Shown: in pieces, positions 5,537-8,430 of the stretch | Numbering within the stretch: the stretch's first letter is position 1 | Layout: each line of letters starts with the position of its first letter | Assembly: GCA_007121755.1 (NCBI GenBank) | Contig: SKJZ01000017.1 | Location: 1 to 8,430 of the forward strand | Length of the DNA: 8,430 bases | Source: Halorhodospira sp. | Lineage (GTDB): Bacteria; Pseudomonadota; Gammaproteobacteria; Nitrococcales; Halorhodospiraceae | Reading direction: 5' to 3' | The notes under the pieces: generated by a model | Seen by the model: only the letters and a program-made list of their open reading frames with translations | What the model was told of the DNA's origin: nothing | The model's database searches: none | Position numbers and translations under genes: made by a program

Positions 5537-7540
5537 TCAGCCCGCCACCCGATCGACGGCGTCCGCGACCGCCTTGGCGGTCAGCCCGAAGTGCTCGTAG
5601 AGCTCCGGCGCCGGCGCCGACTCGCCGAAGGTGTCCATACCCACCACTTCGCCGCGGTCTCCGACCCAGCCGCGCCACAGGCCGGTGGAACCCGCTTCCA
5701 CCGCCACCCGCGGCACGCCCGGAGGGAGCACGCTGTCGCGATACCCGGCGTCCTGACCGGCAAAAGCCTCGGCGCACGGCATCGAGACCACCCGGACACG
5801 GCGCTTCGACGCCTTTGCCGCCTCAAGCGCGATCTCCACCTCGGAGCCGGTGGCGATCACCACCGCTTCCGGCTCGCCGGCGCACTCGTGCAGGACGTAA
5901 CCGCCCCGGATCACCGCTTCGCGCTGGGCCGCGTCACGCTCGAGGCTCGGCAGGCCCTGGCGCGACAACGCGAGCATCACGGGGCCATCGGCGCGTTCCA
6001 AGCCGCGCTGCCACGCCACTAGCGTCTCCAACGCATCGGCCGGACGCCAAACCTCGAGATTCGGGATCAGACGCAGGCTCGCGACGTGCTCCACCGGCTG
6101 GTGGGTCGGACCGTCCTCGCCGAGGCCGATCGAGTCGTGGGTGTAGACCATGACCTGGCGAATCCGCATCAGCGCCGCCATCCGGATCGCGTTCCGCGCA
6201 TAGTCGGAGAAGACCAGGAAGGTACCGGTATACGGGGTAAACCCGCCGTGCAGCGACACGCCGTTGGCGATGGCGGTCATTCCGAACTCGCGCACGCCGT
6301 AGTGGATATAGTTCCCGTCGTGGTCGGACGGCGCGCCGCCGATGGCGGTGCAATCCTTCCACTTGGTGTTGTTCGAGCCGCTCAAGTCCGCCGATCCACC
6401 GAGCAACTCCGGCATGTACGGGCCGAAGTAATCGAGCGCCTGCTCGGAGGCCTTACGGGTCGCCACCTTGTCGGTGCGCGCGCCGAAGTTCTCCAGGCCC
6501 TCACGCACCAGGCGGTCCCAGGACTCCGGCAGTTTCCCGGCCAGACGCCGGTCGAACTCCTTGGCCATTTCCGGCGCCGAGCGGCGGTAGCCTTCCACCT
6601 CGCTCTCCCACGCCTTGCGCAGCTCGCCGCCCCGCGGCCGCGCGTCCCACGCCGCGTAGTGCTCCTTCGGGATCTCGAACGGCGCGTGCTTCCAGCCGAG
6701 GAAGTCGCGGGTGGCCTGGATCTCGTCGTCGCCCAGCGGCGCGCCGTGAACCCCGTGGGTGCCGCAGACGTTGGGGGCGCCGTAGCCGATGATCGTCTTG
6801 CAGTCGATCAATGTCGGGCGGCTGGTGTCGGCCCGCGCCTCTTCGATGGCCTTCTTGATGGCGTCGGAGTCGTGGCCGTCGATGGGGCCGATGACCTGCC
6901 AGCCGTAAGACTCGAAGCGCTTGCGGGCGTCCTCGGTGTACCAGCCGTCCACCTTGCCGTCGATGGAGATGCCGTTGTCGTCGTAGAAGACCACGAGCTT
7001 GCCCAGGCCCCAGGTTCCGGCCAGGGAGCACGCCTCGTGGGAGACGCCCTCCATCAGACAGCCGTCACCAGCGAAGACGTAGGTCCAGTGGTCCACCAGC
7101 GTGTGGCCGGGGCGGTTGAACTGCGCCCCCAGGGTGCGCTCCGCCAGCGCCATACCGACGGCGTTCGCCAAGCCCTGGCCCAGCGGACCGGTGGTGGTCT
7201 CCACCCCCGGCGTATAGCCGTACTCGGGGTGGCCCGGCGTCTTCGCGTGCATCTGACGGAAGTTCTTGATGTCCTCCATCGAGAGGTCGTAGCCGGTCAA
7301 GTGCAACAGAGCGTAGATCAGCATCGAGCCGTGGCCGTTCGACAGGATGAAACGGTCGCGGTCGGGCCACTCCGGATTGGTCGGGTCGTGGCGCAGATAG
7401 TCGCGCCACAATACTTCCGCAATCTCCGCCATGCCCATCGGCGCGCCCGGATGCCCCGAATTCGCGCGCTGCACCGCATCCATCGCCAACGCGCGTATAC
7501 CGTTCGCCAACTCCTGACGGCTCACATTGTCGGATGCCAT
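5537..7540 (-). CDS. tkt: Transketolase
   Basis: A thiamine-diphosphate enzyme that moves two-carbon ketol units between sugar phosphates, needed in regeneration of ribulose bisphosphate and in the pentose phosphate pathway. At 667 residues it has the usual length. Active-site features are intact: SGHPGAPMG (28-36) with His30, SNGHGSML (67-74) with His70, PGHPEYG (102-108) with His104, TTTGPLGQG (115-123), the ThDP/Mg motif from GDG (158-160) to Asn189, GTHGVHGAPLG (260-270) with His265, GVREFGM (415-421) with Glu418 contacting the cofactor, and THDSIGLGEDGPTHQPVEH (467-485) with His480. A complete C-terminal domain follows. GAGG at 7552-7549 lies 8 nt before the ATG at 7540. It follows the CbbO-like gene by 133 bp and precedes pgk by 58 bp, with no gap gene between them. 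Confidence 0.98.
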   Translation of the reverse strand: MASDNVSRQELANGIRALAMDAVQRANSGHPGAPMGMAEIAEVLWRDYLRHDPTNPEWPDRDRFILSNGHGSMLIYALLHLTGYDLSMEDIKNFRQMHAKTPGHPEYGYTPGVETTTGPLGQGLANAVGMALAERTLGAQFNRPGHTLVDHWTYVFAGDGCLMEGVSHEACSLAGTWGLGKLVVFYDDNGISIDGKVDGWYTEDARKRFESYGWQVIGPIDGHDSDAIKKAIEEARADTSRPTLIDCKTIIGYGAPNVCGTHGVHGAPLGDDEIQATRDFLGWKHAPFEIPKEHYAAWDARPRGGELRKAWESEVEGYRRSAPEMAKEFDRRLAGKLPESWDRLVREGLENFGARTDKVATRKASEQALDYFGPYMPELLGGSADLSGSNNTKWKDCTAIGGAPSDHDGNYIHYGVREFGMTAIANGVSLHGGFTPYTGTFLVFSDYARNAIRMAALMRIRQVMVYTHDSIGLGEDGPTHQPVEHVASLRLIPNLEVWRPADALETLVAWQRGLERADGPVMLALSRQGLPSLERDAAQREAVIRGGYVLHECAGEPEAVVIATGSEVEIALEAAKASKRRVRVVSMPCAEAFAGQDAGYRDSVLPPGVPRVAVEAGSTGLWRGWVGDRGEVVGMDTFGESAPAPELYEHFGLTAKAVADAVDRVAG

Positions 7541-7596
7541 ACTCTCTACCTCTTTCTCTCAATTCGGTGGGTTAACTGCGCTCCGCGGGCAGCATG

Positions 7597-7639
7597 TGCT
7601 TATCTTGCCTAGAAGGCTACGGAAGGGGAACGATAAGCA
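7597..7639. repeat. 8-bp inverted repeat in the tkt leader
   Basis: TGCTTATC (7597-7604) and GATAAGCA (7632-7639) are perfect reverse complements separated by 27 nt. The minus-strand RNA could form a weak AT-rich stem, or the half-sites could be bound as DNA by a dimeric regulator. No T-run follows, so a terminator is unlikely. Confidence 0.4.
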
Positions 7640-7659
7640 AAAACAAATCGTTTTGATAG

Positions 7660-7668
7660 TGTGGATAA
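7660..7668. promoter_or_regulatory. Perfect consensus DnaA-box 9-mer
   Basis: The plus strand reads TGTGGATAA, which is TTATCCACA on the minus strand, the strict E. coli DnaA-box consensus. It lies in the AT-rich patch just beyond the stop of the CbbO-like gene. A single box away from any replication gene does not make an origin; it could titrate DnaA, regulate tkt, or be chance. Confidence 0.4.
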
Positions 7669-7673
7669 GCCCG

Positions 7674-8430
7674 CTACCTCCCCCCGGTGAGACGGCCGAA
7701 AACCGCCGGTAAGCGCTCGGGAAGGCGCTCGACCTGATCCACGACCGTATAGCCATTGGCGCCAAAGATGCGCGAGACGTAGGCATCGGCGGCCCGGTCG
7801 AGCGTCAGACAGTAGCCGGTAACCCCCCGCCCGGCCAACTCCTCCACCGCCTTCTTGGTGTCGTGGCGCAGATACTGCGGATCACGAACGTCGACATCGT
7901 GGGGCTCGCCGTCGGTGACGACCAGCAACAGCTTGCGGCTCTGCGGCTGCCTCAACAGGTAGGCGCCGGCGTGCCGCATCGCCGCGCCGAGGCGCGTGGA
8001 GAGCTTACCCTCCATGCCCGCCAACCGGCTCTTGGCTTCGTCCGTCCACCCCTCGCCGAAGTGCTTAAACCGGAAGTACTGGACGTCGTGGCGGCCGTCG
8101 GAGGCGAAACCGTGGACGGCGAAGGGGTCGCCAATCCCGTCGATGGCCCAACTCAGCAACGCGGTAGCCTCGCGGGTGAGTTGGAGCACGGTCTTTTCGC
8201 TACCGTTCACCTTGTCGTTGGTCGATTCGGAGAGGTCGAGCAACAGGAGGACGGCCAGATCCCGCGTCTTGCGGATATGGCGCGTATTCACCCGCGGATC
8301 CGGACTCATACCGAGTCGCAGGTCGACCATGGCGCGCACCGCGGCGTCGATATCGAGTTCATCGCCGTCCTCCTGGCGGCGCATCCGCATCAACCCCTGG
8401 GGCTGGAGGGCGTCGATCATGTAGCGCAAG
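7674..8430 (-). CDS. cbbO: VWA-domain protein of CbbO/NorD family, probable Rubisco activase subunit (C-terminal part, cut by window edge)
   Basis: CbbO works with the AAA+ ATPase CbbQ to remove inhibitory sugar phosphates from Rubisco; its C-terminal von Willebrand factor A domain binds a metal ion. The visible 251 residues, which run off the right edge, are this C-terminal part. Counting from the first whole codon, HIRKTRDLAVLLLLDLSEST (51-70) carries the metal-site DxSxS (Asp65, Ser67, Ser69), Thr145 in LSTRLG is the expected third ligand, and TDGEP (172-176) supplies Asp173. The metal site is therefore complete. The first visible codon (8429) is TTG inside the gene and not a start. The related NorD of denitrifiers has the same domain, but the position directly upstream of tkt, pgk and a CbbA-type aldolase favours CbbO. 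No Rubisco or CbbQ gene is visible, so the name rests on context. Confidence 0.75.
   Translation of the reverse strand, partial: LRYMIDALQPQGLMRMRRQEDGDELDIDAAVRAMVDLRLGMSPDPRVNTRHIRKTRDLAVLLLLDLSESTNDKVNGSEKTVLQLTREATALLSWAIDGIGDPFAVHGFASDGRHDVQYFRFKHFGEGWTDEAKSRLAGMEGKLSTRLGAAMRHAGAYLLRQPQSRKLLLVVTDGEPHDVDVRDPQYLRHDTKKAVEELAGRGVTGYCLTLDRAADAYVSRIFGANGYTVVDQVERLPERLPAVFGRLTGGR

Larger units (their letters stand above)
7541..7673. other. Spacer between the CbbO-like gene and tkt, with AT-rich patch
   Basis: Nucleotides 7632-7670 are only about one third G+C in otherwise GC-rich DNA. They contain A5, A3 and T4 runs and a perfect DnaA-box 9-mer. The heptamer GATAAGC occurs at 7632-7638 and 7664-7670 on the plus strand and as its reverse complement at 7598-7604. 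This is the most promoter-like place in the operon, but I could not find a convincing -35/-10 pair. I see no canonical terminator for the upstream gene. Confidence 0.6.

Noticed and set aside
6086..7612. Plus-strand open frame of 508 codons antisense to tkt, and similar long antisense frames at 4150-5415 and 1601-3034
   Set aside because: They are typical antisense frames of GC-rich genes, with low-complexity R/G/A/V-rich translations and no recognisable domain. The opposite strand encodes complete enzymes with intact catalytic motifs.
7597..7670. AT-rich patch with a DnaA box as a replication origin
   Set aside because: It has one exact box only, spans about 70 bp, and has no replication gene nearby. 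Real origins carry clustered boxes and a longer unwinding element.
1..8430. CRISPR arrays, tRNA or rRNA genes, insertion-sequence transposases, defence or toxin systems
   Set aside because: Apart from the inverted repeats listed, I saw no spaced direct repeats, no cloverleaf-like sequence and no transposase or defence protein motifs. The coding content is ordinary central carbon metabolism.

Overview
The window is a GC-rich stretch of a bacterial chromosome on which every gene I can support lies on the minus strand, so it is best read from right to left. The protein sequences look gammaproteobacterial: the aceE product is the homodimeric pyruvate dehydrogenase E1 type, and the Pgk N-terminus resembles the E. 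coli one. A CbbO-like gene next to tkt, pgk and a CbbA-type aldolase indicates an autotroph that uses the Calvin-Benson-Bassham (CBB) cycle. An Ectothiorhodospiraceae-like purple or chemolithoautotrophic sulfur bacterium would fit, but that placement is inference.

Layout in transcription order: the C-terminal third or so of a VWA-domain protein of the CbbO/NorD family (8430-7674, cut by the window edge); a 133-bp spacer with an AT-rich patch, a perfect DnaA-box 9-mer and three GATAAGC-type motifs (7541-7673); transketolase tkt (7540-5537); phosphoglycerate kinase pgk with a TTG start (5478-4291); pyruvate kinase pyk starting on the base after the pgk stop (4290-2833); class II fructose-bisphosphate aldolase fba (2779-1715); a small DUF502 (COV-family) membrane protein (1629-1030); a 344-bp intergenic region dominated by a 145-bp near-perfect palindrome (815-959); and the first 228 codons of aceE (685-1, cut by the window edge).

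The genes form one central-carbon unit. CbbO would help keep Rubisco active, with Rubisco and CbbQ presumably just outside the right edge. Pgk, Fba and Tkt carry 3-phosphoglycerate through the reductive and regenerative parts of the cycle. Pyk drains triose carbon to pyruvate, and AceE begins its conversion to acetyl-CoA. The gap gene (glyceraldehyde-3-phosphate dehydrogenase), often found between tkt and pgk in such clusters, is absent; only 58 bp separate the two. Spacing from tkt to the DUF502 gene is short (0-85 bp), consistent with an operon.

The enzymes are ordinary. The least explained element is the 815-959 palindrome: 46-nt arms with only three mismatches around a 53-nt centre that has its own alternative hairpins. 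In plus-strand RNA all three mismatches become G-U wobbles, so the arms would pair without interruption. It is most likely a copy of a dispersed palindromic or MITE-like element, but a structured RNA or a regulatory role upstream of aceE is possible.
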